64,000 bases of DNA from Neckera pumila (GCA_963969595.1 OZ018417.1:11720501-11784500), one strand, 5' to 3'. Shown: positions 1-12,467, counted from the stretch's first letter. Program-made: numbers and translations. Notes: generated by a model from the sequence alone, not told the origin.

Positions 1-130
1 AAAGTAAAAAATAAAATTTCAAAAGAATAATTGTGTTAGTTCAAGTCAAACACAAATATCAAATATTTTGAATGTTGCAATTCAGTTCGATAAAGGCACA
101 TGTAAATTTTGCAAATTTTTTAAAACCTTT
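1..130. repeat. Dispersed repeat, partial copy
   Basis: About 85 bases here (30-115) match 9001-9080 in the same orientation. Both contain AATATTT-like sequence followed by AATGTTGCAATTCA or AATGTCGCAATTCA and then AAGGCACAT or AAGGCACAT-like sequence. No terminal repeats or coding potential are visible. It is probably a decayed mobile element cut by the window edge; the family is unknown. Confidence 0.4.
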
Positions 131-489
131 CTAGGACAATTGTCTTCCAAACAGACATTTGAAAATTTGGACACCTTATTGTCAATTTGATGCATATTTT
201 CCTGAAAATTTGCTAAAAGCTTCATGCTAACATGGGCGACTTGTATGTTACAGAAATTCCAATCAAAAGTGAAAATTTAGAACTATGAGGCCCAAAAAAA
301 TATGGATAGGTTGGGTACACTATAAGAAAATCGTGTTTTTTCTGATGTCAAGAATATGCCCATGCCCTTGCTTTGGTTAATGAATTTGATGGAATATATT
401 TTATGTCCTAACTTACATTGATGCAGTTTGTAAGAACAAAGTAGATACTCCCACGATGAGGTGACTTCTAAAAGAGTGGCGACGGCAAT

Positions 490-813
490 GTTTTGCCTGA
501 AAAACAAGATTGTCTATAACTTTCTCATAACAAATCCAAACGGAACAAATCAAAGCTTTCCAAGCTGACAAAAATATAATCTATGAGAAAAAAAATTGAT
601 AAAAAAAATTCTATTTTTTGAGAAAAAAAATTGTTGCCTTTTTTCCCCTGTTTTGCGGGCACAAATTGATATTAAATTATACTCTAACAAAGCTAATGAA
701 TTTTTCTATCTTCCAAAAAAATTTCAAAAAATCAGGACAAAAATTCAGACCATAGGTACCTGCTCGAAATCCCATATGTCCGCTGAATGGACAATAATCC
801 TTTAGGGATTACG
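490..813 (+). mobile_element. TTAA-family element fragment (A type, 3' part)
   Basis: This stretch matches the right half of the A-type TTAA elements. It has the shared core AACAAGATTGTCTATAAC, the block CAAAGCTTTCCAAG, the subterminal GGTACCTGCTCGAAATCCCA and the terminus CCTTTAGGGATTA. The left half is absent, so this is a truncated copy. The frame at 596-805 lies entirely inside the repeat and is not a gene. Confidence 0.75.
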
Positions 814-1074
814 TAGAATCAAATATTTGCAAATTTGTTCTCATGAATTTTTGCTGGAATCTTACCGGCTCATCTCAACAATAACTACCTTAACACTAAA
901 AAGAATGACAAAATTGCCAAGCAACTCTCAGAAAATATAATATTTGCTAAGAATAGGTGGTTGTATGGATGAGCCAATACTTATAAGTGATTCTATTCAA
1001 TTATTCCGTACCTGCATGCATTCCAAGGTATGTGTTGTTCTACATTGCTTCACATTAGCCAACATAGCTGAACA

Positions 1075-1390
1075 AAGGTAGGAGGTCCATAAATCGCTCA
1101 TCTAAGAGCTGAAGCTGACTTTTGGGGAGGTAAAACTTCTTAAAATATTTTTCAGTAAATTTTGCCTTGAAAGGCAAGAGAAATTGGCATCTAACCCAAG
1201 TTGTTTCATATTTTTTGAAGCTTTGTAGAATTAGTTATGAATTTCTGAAGTTGCAAAAAAGTGCATTTTTGTGGGCTCTAAAACCGACCACCTCCTCAAA
1301 TGTACACCATTTGTACATTGGAAAGTGCAAAATGTATCTCTAGAGCCTGATTGGTTTTAGAACCCGCTCCATTTTAGAACCTCCTACCTT
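1075..1390. mobile_element. AGGTA-ended miniature inverted-repeat element
   Basis: The element begins AAGGTAGGAGGTC and ends GAACCTCCTACCTT, giving inverted terminal repeats of about 11-13 bases. Its interior (around 1180-1300) matches 2330-2450 in the opposite orientation, which supports it as a dispersed element. It contains no coding sequence. The AGGTA...TACCT ends are shared with 22869, 32332 and 61682. A TA target duplication is plausible for the family but is not clear in this copy. Confidence 0.65.
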
Positions 1391-2244
1391 ACTTCAAAGA
1401 TCTTCCAATCAACAAAACAAAGAATGAGATGATCTCAACATTTATAATTTGCACACATGACATTCACTTAAGCTTATATGTAAAGACTACCTCAAACCTT
1501 TTGGCTCTTAGGGTATGTTTGCTCTTGGTATTGAAGAGTGTTGTTAATAAGGGTCTTAGAAACAAATTTAGACCTAATTTTGGATCGAATTCACAGTGCA
1601 AACATCACCTTTAACACCAAATGCAAACATATTTTTAGCCTTTTAAAGTTTGCTTTAGTTTATATTTCTCACATTAAATATGTAGTTGTTCCTTGCTTCT
1701 TTATAAGGTAGACCAATCCATTTTGATCTACGGCACAATTCTGTCATCCTATGTTTGGCCCAAATTCCATCCAAAATAAACACCCAAATTCATTCAGAAA
1801 AAAATCCAATCGGTTTATTTTACAACAAAATAAGTGCATTAGAAGGAATAAAGTGTCTATCCTTTATTGGTGAGTAGTTAGATACATGAAAAGGCGGTTA
1901 ATGGGTTGTTTATGGGACGTTTATGACTCCACTCCAGAGGCTGTTTTGTAACTTCAAGGCAAACCACTTCAAAATTCAAAGAAATGACAATTTTATTTGG
2001 AAAACTATAATTCCACTTGGGTTTTTATCCATAAAACAAGCGCACACCTTTGAAAAATACTTGTGCCCCTCTTGAAATTGATCCCAAGATATTCAAATTT
2101 CAAATCAAGGTAGCAATAGACTTGTCTATCTTAGTGCATATTGAATAATATTTCTCTTTTCTTTTTTTTAAAAACCCGGAGTTTATCTTGAGTAATACTT
2201 TTTGAAGCACACTAGCCATAGTATTGGAGATTCCAGTTGGGCAT
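1391..2244. other. Unassigned AT-rich DNA
   Basis: I see no gene, RNA gene or convincing repeat boundary. The 61-codon frame at 1429-1614 has no recognisable motif and is short enough to be chance. Confidence 0.4.
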
Positions 2245-2470
2245 AAGGTAGTCTGCTCTAAAAGCGAGCAGGCTCTAAAAGCAAGCAAGCTCTAAAAGCA
2301 ATCATGACACAAAGGTACATTTTGCTTTTTTCAATGTACTAAAAGTGTACATTTCAGGTTGTGGTCGATTTTAGTGACCACCACGTTTAAACTTCAAAAA
2401 TTTGTAACTAATTCCACAAAGGTCCAAATATATGAAATGACTTGGGTTAAGGTAGATCTCCCACTTCTGA
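2245..2470. mobile_element. AGGTA-ended element, partial copy
   Basis: It begins AAGGTAGTCTGCTCTAAAAG, identical to the left end of the element at 61682. Its later part (TTTGTAACTAATTCCACAAA, then CTTGGGTTAA) is the inverse of the interior of 1075-1390. Three GCTCTAAAAGC-type repeats lie near the left end. The right terminus is missing, and a TTAA-family element starts five bases downstream. Confidence 0.6.
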
Positions 2471-2474
2471 TCAT

Positions 2475-3398
2475 TTAATTCCTAAATACCAAGGCAACTT
2501 CTGGCTCTAAACCCACTGAAAACTGCCATTTCTACTGCGATCACTCCCTAAATCAAAAAAAAAAAAAAAATTTAAGAATTGAACCATAGGATCTTGTACT
2601 TCACTAGTCTTAGATCATGTGGTAAAAACTTCATGAAGTTTGACAACATGGATTGGAAGATATTAGCATTTGAAGTTGGAAAAAGAAGTTTTTTGAATTG
2701 TTGCCTGCAATTTCAAATGACTTTGACAGCCATTTGTGGGTTTTTATTGCACTATACACCATAAAGTTAAAAAAATTTATGTTGGACATTTGAGTTTAAA
2801 GTTGGAGAAAAAAAATTTAGAATGTCAAAACTTGATTTTCACATATAAAAAAATTGTTAAGTAGAAGTAGGTCCAAAATTGAACAAAACACTAAATTGTT
2901 AATAGCTCTTAGGTGGAATTAAAACACCATAATCCCAATGGTGGGATTGTTCTTGCAAACAAAAATAACCTTGTCAGAAAAAAAACTTGAAAAAACTTGA
3001 AAGTTGCATTCAAAAATGAATTCTATAAGTTGTTTTTTTAGAAGATGCTTAGATTGCCCGAATAACAAGATTGGTCATAACTTTCTCATTTTGAGTCCAA
3101 ATAGAATGAATCAAAGCTTCAAATGTAGACAAAAACACAATCTTTGAGAAAAAAAATTATAAAAAAAGATCAGTTTTTTAAAGTTTTTTTTTTCTGCCCG
3201 GCAAACTACTTTTTTGACTTCGGGTGGCATAACTTTGCTCCCGAGCACCAATTGAAAAAAAATTATATTTCTAGAAAGCTAATGTAATTTCCCATCTTCA
3301 AAAAAAGTTTCAAAAAATCAAGTCAAAATTTCAGGTTGCACGAGCCTACCCAAAATCCCAAGTGTCCCACGAGGGGACTTTGGTAGTTTAGGGGTTAA
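2475..3398 (+). mobile_element. TTAA-family non-autonomous element, A type, complete
   Basis: TTAA flanks both ends (2475-2478 and 3395-3398). The left end is TTCCTAAATACCAAGG and the right end is TTTAGGGG. It is colinear with 10960-11872 almost throughout and includes the shared blocks ACCATAGGATCTTG, AAAACTGCCATTTCT and CAAGATTGGTCATAAC. It has no transposase. The TTAA site and CCC-type terminus are what is known of the piggyBac superfamily; assignment to piggyBac is inference. The open frames inside belong to the repeat and are not conserved genes. Confidence 0.85.
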
Positions 3399-3914
3399 GC
3401 ATTTCAGCATATATGTGATTGGGCAATGGTGGAGGAGAAAATTTGCTCCAGTGAAGAAACATGAATAAGAAAGATTGCCATTTTTTGGTAATTTTGAATC
3501 AAGTGTAGAATTAGTAAAAATTAAAGAAGTGGAAAAGTCAAGGTTTCCTATTATTGATCAATAGGCAAGCCCATTCTTAATCAATGGCAACTTTATTAGG
3601 TGTCAATGTGTTATTCATTACAGAAGAATCAAATAAGAATCAAATGGCCTATAAAGCTATGGTTACAAATGGATTAGTCTACTGATTGGAAATGGAAGGG
3701 TGATCAGAAAGGGGGTGTCTACCTTAGATGCCAATTCCATTTTTCTTCCTACAAAAATTTATGGAAAATTATTTCAAAAAGTTTAGCTTCCCCGAAAAGG
3801 CAATCAATTCTTAAATTGTCGGTTTAAGAGTAGACTACCTCACTCAAAGTGAACGGCAAAAGTCAAATCAATCATCAGAAAGGTTGAGAAATGCTACTTG
3901 GGTTTGGTTACATT

Positions 3915-4197
3915 CAGGGCTTTTTTTTTTGGATTTTTGGTGCTAGATTGCACCAAAAAAAATAATCTGGCTAAAAAATGGTAAAAAAAATGGCAAAAAA
4001 CTTAGATTAAATCGTCAAAAAAATTTCAAAGTAATAAAAAAACTAGATGAAATCGCCAAATTGTGGATGAAAACCAAATTATAGACATGAGATGTATATT
4101 TTCTATCTGATATGGATGAATTATGAAATTTGAAGCACCACTGCAAAATTTTGTATCGCCACTATGGCACTTCTTAAAAAATGAAAAAAAAGCCCTG
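3915..4197. mobile_element. hAT-like miniature element
   Basis: It starts CAGGGCTTTTTTTTTT and ends AAAAAAAAGCCCTG. The flanks GTTACATT (3907-3914) and GTTACGTT (4198-4205) form an 8-base target duplication with one difference. An 8-base duplication and CAGGG-type ends are known hAT features. A second copy at 57123-57409 shares the interior, including GGTGCTAGATTGCACC-like sequence and GAAATCGCCAAATTGTGGAT-like sequence. It is non-coding. Confidence 0.8.
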
Positions 4198-4362
4198 GTT
4201 ACGTTTACCAATTTCAGTTTTAGGTACTGTTGAGTGGGGGACCGCCAGAACTCGTGATTGCTGTCCTCAGGAGAACATTCACACCTCTAGAGGTAGATGC
4301 TCCAACTGCACATTCCCAATCACTACATAATAATGTAGCAACACCCTTTTTGTCAAATTGGT

Positions 4363-4947
4363 TTAATCCCTAAAGGACCGTTTGTCCACTCGGGGGACAG
4401 TTTAGGTTTCAGTAGGCTCTTATTTGTCTCAACTTGTAATGAATGTTTTTTAAATTTTTTGTGGATATATAGCCCTGCTAGAGCTTTGTGGATATATAAT
4501 TTTTATTTCAATCAGAGCCTGAAAGCAAAAGTTATGGCACAATAAGCCAAAAATGGAGGTCAGTTGGCAATATAAAAAAATCACAAAAAATCAAAATAAA
4601 TTTTTATAATTTTTTTTCCTAAATATTATGTTTTTGTGTACATGTGAAACTTTGATTCATCATGTTTGGACTAGAGATGAGAAAGTTATGGATAATCTTA
4701 AATATTTGCGCAATCTAAGCATCTTCTTGACAATGTGAAACTTTGGTTCATTGTATTTGAACTAGAGATGAGAAAGTTATGGATAATCTTAATTGTTTGG
4801 GCAACCTAAGTATCTTCTTGAAAATATAACTCATATAATTCATTTTGAATGCAATTCTTACAATTTTCTAAGAAACAAATGTTAGACAAGGTTAAATTTG
4901 TTTGTTAAAACAATTTAACCACTGAAAATATTGTGTTTTAATCCATT
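4363..4947 (-). mobile_element. TTAA-family fragment, reverse orientation
   Basis: It opens with TTAATCCCTAAAGGACCG, the terminus read inward, and continues with the right-half core of A-type elements in reverse. The segment GAGATGAGAAAGTTATGGAT occurs twice (4674 and 4766), so it carries an internal duplication of about 90 bases. The rest of the element is missing and the next TTAA copy starts immediately after it. Confidence 0.7.
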
Positions 4948-5949
4948 TTAATCCTTGAAGTCCCAAGGCCATTTTTTTGTCAAAAAACACTAAAAATTGT
5001 CATTTTTGCTATACTCAACAAAAAATCAAAATTTTTGCACTACTAACTTTGAATTTAAAATATTTTATGTTGATAAATTGAGTTGAAAGTCTTAAAAGAA
5101 AATCTCAAGAAAAAAAAACTTGATTTTCATTCTTTGAAAAATTGTTTAGCAGAAGTACGTCCAAGATTGATAAACAAACTAAATTGTTAATAGCTCTAAG
5201 ATAGGATTTAAATACAATAATACCAATAGTGAGATTGTTTTAGCAAGCAAACACAACCTTGTCAAAAAAAAAATTTGAAAAATAGTGAATATTGCATTTA
5301 TGGCCTTATTCATTATAATTGGACAATCAACAGATTTTGAGACTTTTGCCCTAAAACAATTGTATGGATTTATCCTCGAGTCGACGATAAGTTGAAACTG
5401 CAACCTTTTGGCAATGAAAGGTTTTTATACATAGTAATATTTTAAAGTCTCAAATTTCCAAATAGTCTCAAAATTGAATAGTTATGACTGTTTATCTTCG
5501 ACTTGAGGATAAAATTGAGACTACCATTTGTCCAAATATAACGAATAAGGCCTTATTTAGAAATAAATCCTACAAGTTATTTTTTCAAGAAGATGCTCTA
5601 ATTGCCCAAAAACAAGATTGTCCATAACTTTTTCATTATTAGTCAAATAGAATGGATCAAAGCTTCACATGTAGACAAAAAAATAATATTTTAGGAAAAA
5701 AAAATTGAAAATTTTATTTTGACTTTTTGCTATATTTTTGTGATGCCCACCGAGTTCAGTTATAGGCTTTTTGTGGTATAACTTTTGCTCCCGGTCACCA
5801 ATTGAAATAAAAATTATATACCCACATAGCTAATCAATTTTTCTATCTTATGAGAAAGTTTCAAAAAGTTTCATAAAAAATGAAGGTCACAAGAACCTGC
5901 CCAAAATCCAATTTGTATCCCGAGGGGACAATGGGACTTTAGGGGTTAA
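4948..5949 (+). mobile_element. TTAA-family element, A type, with a nested insertion
   Basis: TTAA bounds both ends (4948-4951 and 5946-5949). The left terminus reads TCCTTGAAGTCCCAAGGCC and the right GACAATGGGACTTTAGGGG. A 251-base inverted-repeat element (5302-5552) interrupts it; without the insert the host is about 750 bases and colinear with other A-type copies. It has no coding capacity. Confidence 0.8.
5302..5552. mobile_element. Nested inverted-repeat element (GGCCTTATTC ends)
   Basis: The ends GGCCTTATTCATTATAATTG and the inverse of CAAATATAACGAATAAGGCC form a 25-base inverted repeat with about two mismatches. It splits the host between TGCATTTA and ATTTAGAAATAAATCC. Other host copies read TGCATTC(A)AAAATGAATCC uninterrupted. 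ATTTA on both sides may be a target duplication; a shorter TTA-type duplication is also possible. A second inner palindrome (TTTATCCTC...GAGGATAAA) lies inside. The superfamily is unresolved. Confidence 0.7.
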
Positions 5950-6017
5950 GCTATTAACAATGTAGTTTTCCAGCTTAAATCTACTCCTATTTAACAATTT
6001 TTTAATGCGTAGCTAGT

Positions 6018-6665
6018 GGTTGGCGCTTGCTATGCTATGCATTCATCATTAGAATTTTATTATAACTTTTATATATTAGATAAAATGCAGAACAAAAATT
6101 TCAATAAATCTTCAAATAAAAATTACTAAAATCTTTGTATAATTTTGTTTATAAGTAAGCATATATTGAAATGTACAATAGAAATTTATTGAATGATGAA
6201 TGAAATATATGCACTGGTGAATACAGTAAAAGATAAACATTTATTGTAATGCATTCAAAAGTTGACTCAATTGTTACAAACAATGGCAACCCAAAAACTT
6301 GATGAATTGAAAAGAAAAACTTGTAAATTTCAAAAACTTCATGAACAACTTAATTGTTGTGGAATCCAAAATTGCTTCAATTGAATAAATTTCTCAAATC
6401 ATTTGGTAGTAGCAATAGAATTTTGAAATCACAAAAGCTGTAAAAGTGATATTACAGAGGTGATTGCAAACTGCTACTCTATTTCTATAATATAACATTG
6501 TGTGAAAATATTATTTTTATATATGCATGATTGAAAATCTTTTTACAAAATATTAAAACTAATTATTTCAAAGACTTATTGAAATCATTATCATGCATTC
6601 TATTCAAATACATCAAAATTTTACTAATATGTGATACAATGTGCGTAGCATAGCAAGCATGAGCC
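6018..6665. mobile_element. Inverted-repeat element (GCTTGCTATGCTATGCA ends)
   Basis: GCTTGCTATGCTATGCA near 6025 is mirrored by TGCGTAGCATAGCAAGC near 6642-6658, with one mismatch. The match continues weakly inward through ATTAGAATTTTA and TAAAATTTTGATG-like sequence. The interior is very AT-rich and has no useful reading frame. I found no other copy in the window. Confidence 0.55.
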
Positions 6666-6734
6666 CCTATTATTAATGGTAGCATTTGTAATGTTACAGA
6701 GGGAGTTATGATTTTAGTAGTATGATAATTAAGT

Positions 6735-7095
6735 ATTTTTTTCTCAATTTTTCTTTCCTAGATTCTCAACTCAACTATTCAACATAAAAAAATAGAAAAT
6801 CAAAATCAATATAACAAAAATATAAGTTTGGAAGATTCAAAGCCAAAAAATCTAGTCAAGCAAGGTGCAAAAAACTTGTTTTCTTCACTTTGGATGCAAA
6901 TATCTTGCAATCTATGCGGTCAAAGTTTATGAAATTTCTTCCATACATTGATTCTTATACTATTTTAATGTAAGATCCTATGGTTAGATATGGAATTAAA
7001 AACCAATTCTTAAATTTTTTTGCGCTTTGCAATAGTAATGGTAGTTTTGAATGTGTGTTTTATTGGAAAAAGAGCCTTGGTCTCTTAGAGGTTAA
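6735..7095 (-). mobile_element. TTAA-family fragment, reverse orientation
   Basis: It contains the reverse A-type left half: ATTCTCAACTCAACTATTCA, AAGATCCTATGGTTAGAT, and AATGGTAGTTTTGAATG near the end. It finishes GGTCTCTTAGAGGTTAA, a diverged terminus with TTAA at 7092-7095. The other end is missing. Confidence 0.65.
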
Positions 7096-7159
7096 TTGAT
7101 TTAGAAAATAGAATGAAATTTGTAAAAGGCTCACTGAAACAACTATTGTTACAATACTC

Positions 7160-8480
7160 ATGGTCTCCAACGTAGAGTCTTTCAAAATCAATTATTTACT
7201 AAGTCTAGATATTAATCCTAAATTGTTGTTGAGAACAGAAGGTGTTAGAATCTATAGGAACTAACAACATACCTATTCATTTTTAGAACCTCATAAATTT
7301 TGGTTGATTGCTTTAGTAATAGGCCTTGTCCTTGAAAGATGAAGTAGATGCTTGTTTTACAATCATAAATTCTTGGACTTAACCCAGGAGCACCCAAGTG
7401 CCCTAAACCTAACCTTTCAAAATTAACTAAAGGCTTTTCTACTGCCAAATGGAGATGTAATGCTGAAAAAAATGTACAAAGGAGTAACATAGTAGGGGAT
7501 TGATAACGAGTGAGTGGGGGCCTGGTGGTTTGGTTTAGGGCACGTTAAGGTGCACCAATTGGGGGCTATAAAATTCCTTTTAGAGTCATTTTGCAAAGAA
7601 AGAGTGAATGGAACTACTATCTACCACAAAATTTCGACAACACTTTGATTATTATAATCTTTTGATTGATACGGTCAAAATGTTGAAAATTTTTTCCACA
7701 ACTCCAAGCCTAAAACCACAAGCAATTTCAATGGTCAAGTTCTTGTGTATGCCATTTCTAAAGTTGTAGGAATAATTTGATTGGAATGAGGTCCTCCACA
7801 CCTTGAATCTTGGGCGCCATGCATTTGAAGTTAAGGAGTTGGATCTTTTTGCCCCCCATTTGTTGCACGTCCTTTTCAAGGTTGAATTGAAGCTTCAGGT
7901 TGGTACATACTATAGAAGGGACATTCCAACCTTCATATTCAAGAATGCTGTGATGTTTTGACTCAACAGTGATGTTAAAGCACAACTTTAGAAAATCTAC
8001 CAATTGATCTTGACCTTTCATAACTTTTGTAAGGAACTATTAATCATATTGCCTTCCATTAATTAATATATACTACCATTCATAGATTGTTAACTCACTC
8101 ATTGAAACTTCATTACTCCTAGTGTCCAGTATGGAATCTCTCAAAATCAATTGTATACTAAATCTAAATTTTAATCCTAACTCACTAATGAGGACAAAAA
8201 GTGTTAGATTGTAGAAACAAACAAAGCACCTTGTAATGTTTGTTTGATTCCCTTGGTGATTGGCCTCATCCTTCATGAGTTAAGTAGATATTTGTTGCAC
8301 AATCATAACATTCTTGAACTTCAAGGATTGGGTCCTTTGGCCTTCCATTTGTTACGATTATTTTTTACTATAGAAGGGATATTCCAACTTTCACATCCCA
8401 AAATGTTGTGTTGTTTCTACTCAACATTGAAATTAGAGTACAACTATAGGAAATCTACCAATAACTGCAATATAGTCATA
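7160..8480. repeat. Dispersed repeat, two diverged copies
   Basis: Two copies of one repeat lie in the same orientation: 7160-8020, with an extra internal stretch at about 7490-7770, and 8110-8480. Shared blocks are TCTCAAAATCAATT, AAGTAGATNNTTGTTNNACAATCATAA, ATAGAAGGGACATTCCAAC and GAAAATCTACCAAT-like sequence. A third copy runs in reverse at 56650-57114. The minus-strand frame at 7758-8021 and the plus-strand frame at 56731-56916 share QDQ, VDFLK, KHH and YEGWNVP. They could be remnants of one coding sequence or simply the repeat itself. The family is unknown. Confidence 0.6.
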
Positions 8481-8549
8481 ATCAAAGAATTTTGCACAGT
8501 TCTTGGCAATCTTACCTTATCATCATGCTATCAATTATGGACCTAGTTG

Positions 8550-10057
8550 ATATACAATCATTTCTAGAGAATTTTGCACGATTTTGAATGATCCTACCTT
8601 ATCTTCATGGTTTAAGGATGAAATAGGTATTACCAATCAAAATTTGAGCCTTGATAACCATGATTGTATGCAAATGAAGTTTAATATTTTTAGTCACATA
8701 TAGGAAAATAGCAACTAAACTTAAATGAAGTCAAAAAATGGCATGTCAATATTGTATGAAAAGCAATCAAGGTCAAAATTTTATTGGTAATTTTTCAAAT
8801 CCATGCCCTAATTTAAACATCCTATTATTGTTCAGCATTTGCGTAAATATTTATTATTATATATAGTGCTTATGGCACAACTTTGACATGTGATCACTAA
8901 TGAGTAATTTGACCTTAACACACTCTAATGATATATCTATATTCCTTTGAATTTGTAGTTTTTACATGAAAAATTCTGAAAATATGAAAAATTTAAAAAT
9001 ATCTTGAACTAATAGAAATAACAAATATTTCCAATGTCGCAATTCAATTTAGCCAAGGCACATTCAAAATTTTCATTTCTAATGAATTTTTTGAGATTTG
9101 AAATGTGCCTTAATTTTATTGTTTCTTTTTAGATTTATATGTTATCTACTTAGTAGGTCAAAATTGCTTTTAAGACTCCAATGTGTACATTTTTTTTAAC
9201 ACAGATGAAAGAAAATTCATTGCAAACAAAAATATAAACATGAGCATTACATTGCCAAAACATGAATGCAACTAGAAGAGAGATGTAGAAACAGAATGAT
9301 CCATGTCTATTATACATATCAAATAATTATACATTTCAAAGAGTGTACTAGGGTTGGTAGAAGGTTGGTGGAACTTAAGCTGAGGTTTTCCTTGAATCTT
9401 ACACTAAATTTCTCAAAAAAAATGAATTAATTTTTTTCAAAATTACAAAATTTAAATCAAAGAATAAGCGATCAAATGGTTCCCACATTTTGAAAAGAGA
9501 GGGTGAAAGCAAATTGAATTTTCTACCTACTTCCCATAGCCTCCATCCACTTTTGTATTGCCGTGTTTTTTAGTCACCCTTCAATTGTTGTTTTGGTTTT
9601 GGATGTCATAATTCAATCTCTTCCCTTCACTAAGGGGTGGTTTGTATTTGACTTGTGTTTTCAATGTATATAATTTCTCTTGTATTTAAAAAAGCACTTT
9701 TTGTTTTATCAGATGTTGTAAGAAATTCAAAACTATCTACATTGATTTGTTTCATTAGTGTGCATGACACTAATTTACCAAAGTGACACTATGTGTAAAA
9801 TTATTAAATTATTATAGGTTAAAAAACTATTGCTATGTAATAATGTCCATATAAATTTGATTTTGCAGTGGCACTAATTTTGAAAGCAACACTAGTGGTT
9901 TGCACTCACTAATGGTACAAAAGAGTGTGCATCTGTGAGCAAATTGCATCTACTTATGGGATATGATTTTTGTAATTAGTTATAGTAGAAGTTCCTAATT
10001 CCATTGGTCCTCTAATTCTTTCAAGTTGAAGTCAATTGAAGTGTTACCACTTCATTT
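8550..10057. other. Unassigned AT-rich DNA
   Basis: Apart from the repeat match at 9001-9080 (see 1-130) I see no gene, RNA gene or bounded element in this stretch. Confidence 0.4.
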
Positions 10058-10320
10058 CAAACTTCCCATATGAGTGAATGCCAATTTTTGTTGTACGGAA
10101 GTCATGAATTCATACCTACGTACCATTACCACACTAATTTCTAGCATTAAAGACAATCACAACTTCTATATCACTGAATGGAAGCCTTTTCACTTTTGTT
10201 CAATGATATGAAAGTTGTGGCTGTTTTTAACGAACAAAATCAGTGTATTAATGGTACGCAAGTATGAATTCATGACTTCTGTACGACAAAAATTGATATT
10301 CGATCATATAGGAAGTTCAA
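10058..10320. mobile_element. Foldback element
   Basis: Nearly the whole stretch is one imperfect palindrome with arms of about 125 bases. AACTTCCCATATGA pairs with TCATATAGGAAGTT. GTACGGAAGTCATGAATTCA pairs with TGAATTCATGACTTCTGTAC. The arm block GAATTCATACCTACGTACCA recurs as GAATTCATGCCTACGTACCA in the larger foldback at 48164-49072, so the two are related. It is non-coding. Confidence 0.75.
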
Positions 10321-10959
10321 GATGCTTAGACTTAATAATCATCTTTGTAAAATATATTCAACTTCACACATGTTGCAACATAGATGTGAAGTAATAGAGC
10401 CTTTAGTAAACCATTCTAGATGTTTTTGAAGTTCCTTCAAAAATGCAATCTTCAAAGAATCTTTTAGTCTTGACTTTAAAGAATCGTAAAAATTACAAAA
10501 GTTTTCCAAACAAATTTATTTATTTTAAAAATTTATGATTTTTATTTGTCTATAAGTTCATATAAAATCTTTTTTGTAATTTTCAAACTATCTATATATA
10601 CCAACTTAAGTAAAGGGTTTTGTATTGTCCTATTTTCAATCATTTTCAAATTGTGGTATTTGTGCCAATGGAAATTTTGAAATTTCACACTTAAATTTTT
10701 TCTTGGAGTTCAAATTGGATTGTGATTGTAGTAAATTGATTTGTCTATTTTACTTTACTTTATATTTTATGTAATTTAATCATTTAAAAAAATCCAAGTG
10801 TTAGTTTTTATTCTTTCCTTTTAAAATTTTAAAATTTTTACTTTTTGAATTTTTATTTCAAAAAACAAATCTTGGCAAAGAAGTTTTTAAAAGTTTTTAT
10901 TTTGATCATTTCCAAGTCTCAGTAGATCACATGACTTCTTCACAAAGACTAATCATGCT

Positions 10960-11872
10960 TTAACCCCTAAAATACCAAGGCAGTATGTGGCTCCAAAACC
11001 ACTGAAAACTGCCATTTCTGCTGCAATCTCTCCCTAAACCAATTTTTTTTTAGAATCTAACCATAGGATCTTGCACTTCACTTGTCTTAGATCATATAGT
11101 AAAAATTTCATGAAGTTTGACCATACAAACTGGAAGATAACAACATTTGAAGTTGGAAAAAGAAGTTTTTTGAACTGCGACCTGCAATTTCAGATGACTT
11201 TGACGGCCATTTGTGGATTTTTTTTGCTCTACACACCATTAAGTTAAAAAGTTTTGTGTTGAACATTTGAGTTGAGAGTTGGGACAAAAATTTCAGAATG
11301 TCAAAACTTGATTTTCACATATAAAAAAATTGTTATATAGAAGTAGGTCTAAATTGAACAAAACACTAAATTGTTAGTAGCTCTTAGTGGAATTAAAACA
11401 CCATAATCCCAACGGTGCGATTGTTCTTGCAAACAAAATTAACCTTTTCAAAAAAAGAATTTGAATTTTTTTGAAAATTGCATTCAAAAATGAATTCTAT
11501 AAGTTGTTGTTTTTTAAGATGCTTAGATTGCCTGAAAAACAAGATTGTCCATAACTTTCTCATTTTGAGTCCAAATAGAATGAATCAAAGCTTTAAATGT
11601 AGACAAAAACATGATCTTTGAGAAAAAATAATGAAAAAAATTAAAAAAAATTAAAAAATTAAAGCTTTTTTTTTTTGCCCGATGAACTGCTTTTTTGACT
11701 ACGAGTGGCATAACTTTTGCTCCCAGGCATCGATTGGAAAAACATTATATTTTTAGAAAGCTAATGTGATTTCAAAAAAAGTTTCAAAAAATCAGGTCAA
11801 AATTTCAGGTCGTACAAGCCTGCCCAAAATCCCAAGTGTCCCCCGAGGGGACTTTGGTACTTTAGGGGTTAA
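10960..11872 (+). mobile_element. TTAA-family non-autonomous element, A type, complete
   Basis: TTAA flanks both ends (10960-10963 and 11869-11872). The termini are CCCCTAAAATACCAAGG and GGTACTTTAGGGG. It is colinear with 2475-3398 at high similarity, including GCAGTATGTGGCTCC versus GCAACTTCTGGCTCT near the left end. The whole body is non-coding. The frame at 11523-11711 is inside the repeat. Confidence 0.88.
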
Positions 11873-12467
11873 GAAAAATAGTCTATTATATACCAAATAC
11901 TTTACAACATTGTTTGGACAATGTCACAATGAGATATGACTTGTCTATATGGAATTGTTTTATTTTAAATTTTTGATTTTTTTTATATTTTATGTAAGGA
12001 AACATTTTTAACTACTATTTATAGGTACATTGCAAGAGATGAAAGTACACTTATTTATGTTGATAGTAAGCGCGCAAAATTGATAACACCTGCAAAATTC
12101 ATTTCACTTGTGTATATATTTCTATGAAAAAACAAACTTATTACCTTTTCTTTTATGTCCTATATATAGATTGAAGTGCAAATAATTATTTATTTTTATT
12201 TTCACTTTCATTTTTACATTTTTATGCATGGAAGTATAATAATAGTACTAACCTCAACCATTTCTTAGCTTGCGCAAACTAAAAGTTTGTTCATCTAAGG
12301 TCTAATGTCATGCCAAATTATGGAAGGGATCACTTTTAACTTCTATATGCCAAACATCCTACGTGCTAAACATCCTACATGCTAGTATCACTAAATTGTG
12401 CAAATAGGTTCAGATTAGCACAAGGCCTTTATTGTAGAAATGCTTTGCATAAAATTTCTTTATACCT
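11873..12467. other. Unassigned AT-rich DNA
   Basis: I see nothing recognisable between the two flanking TTAA-family elements: no frames of note and no terminal repeats. Confidence 0.4.
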
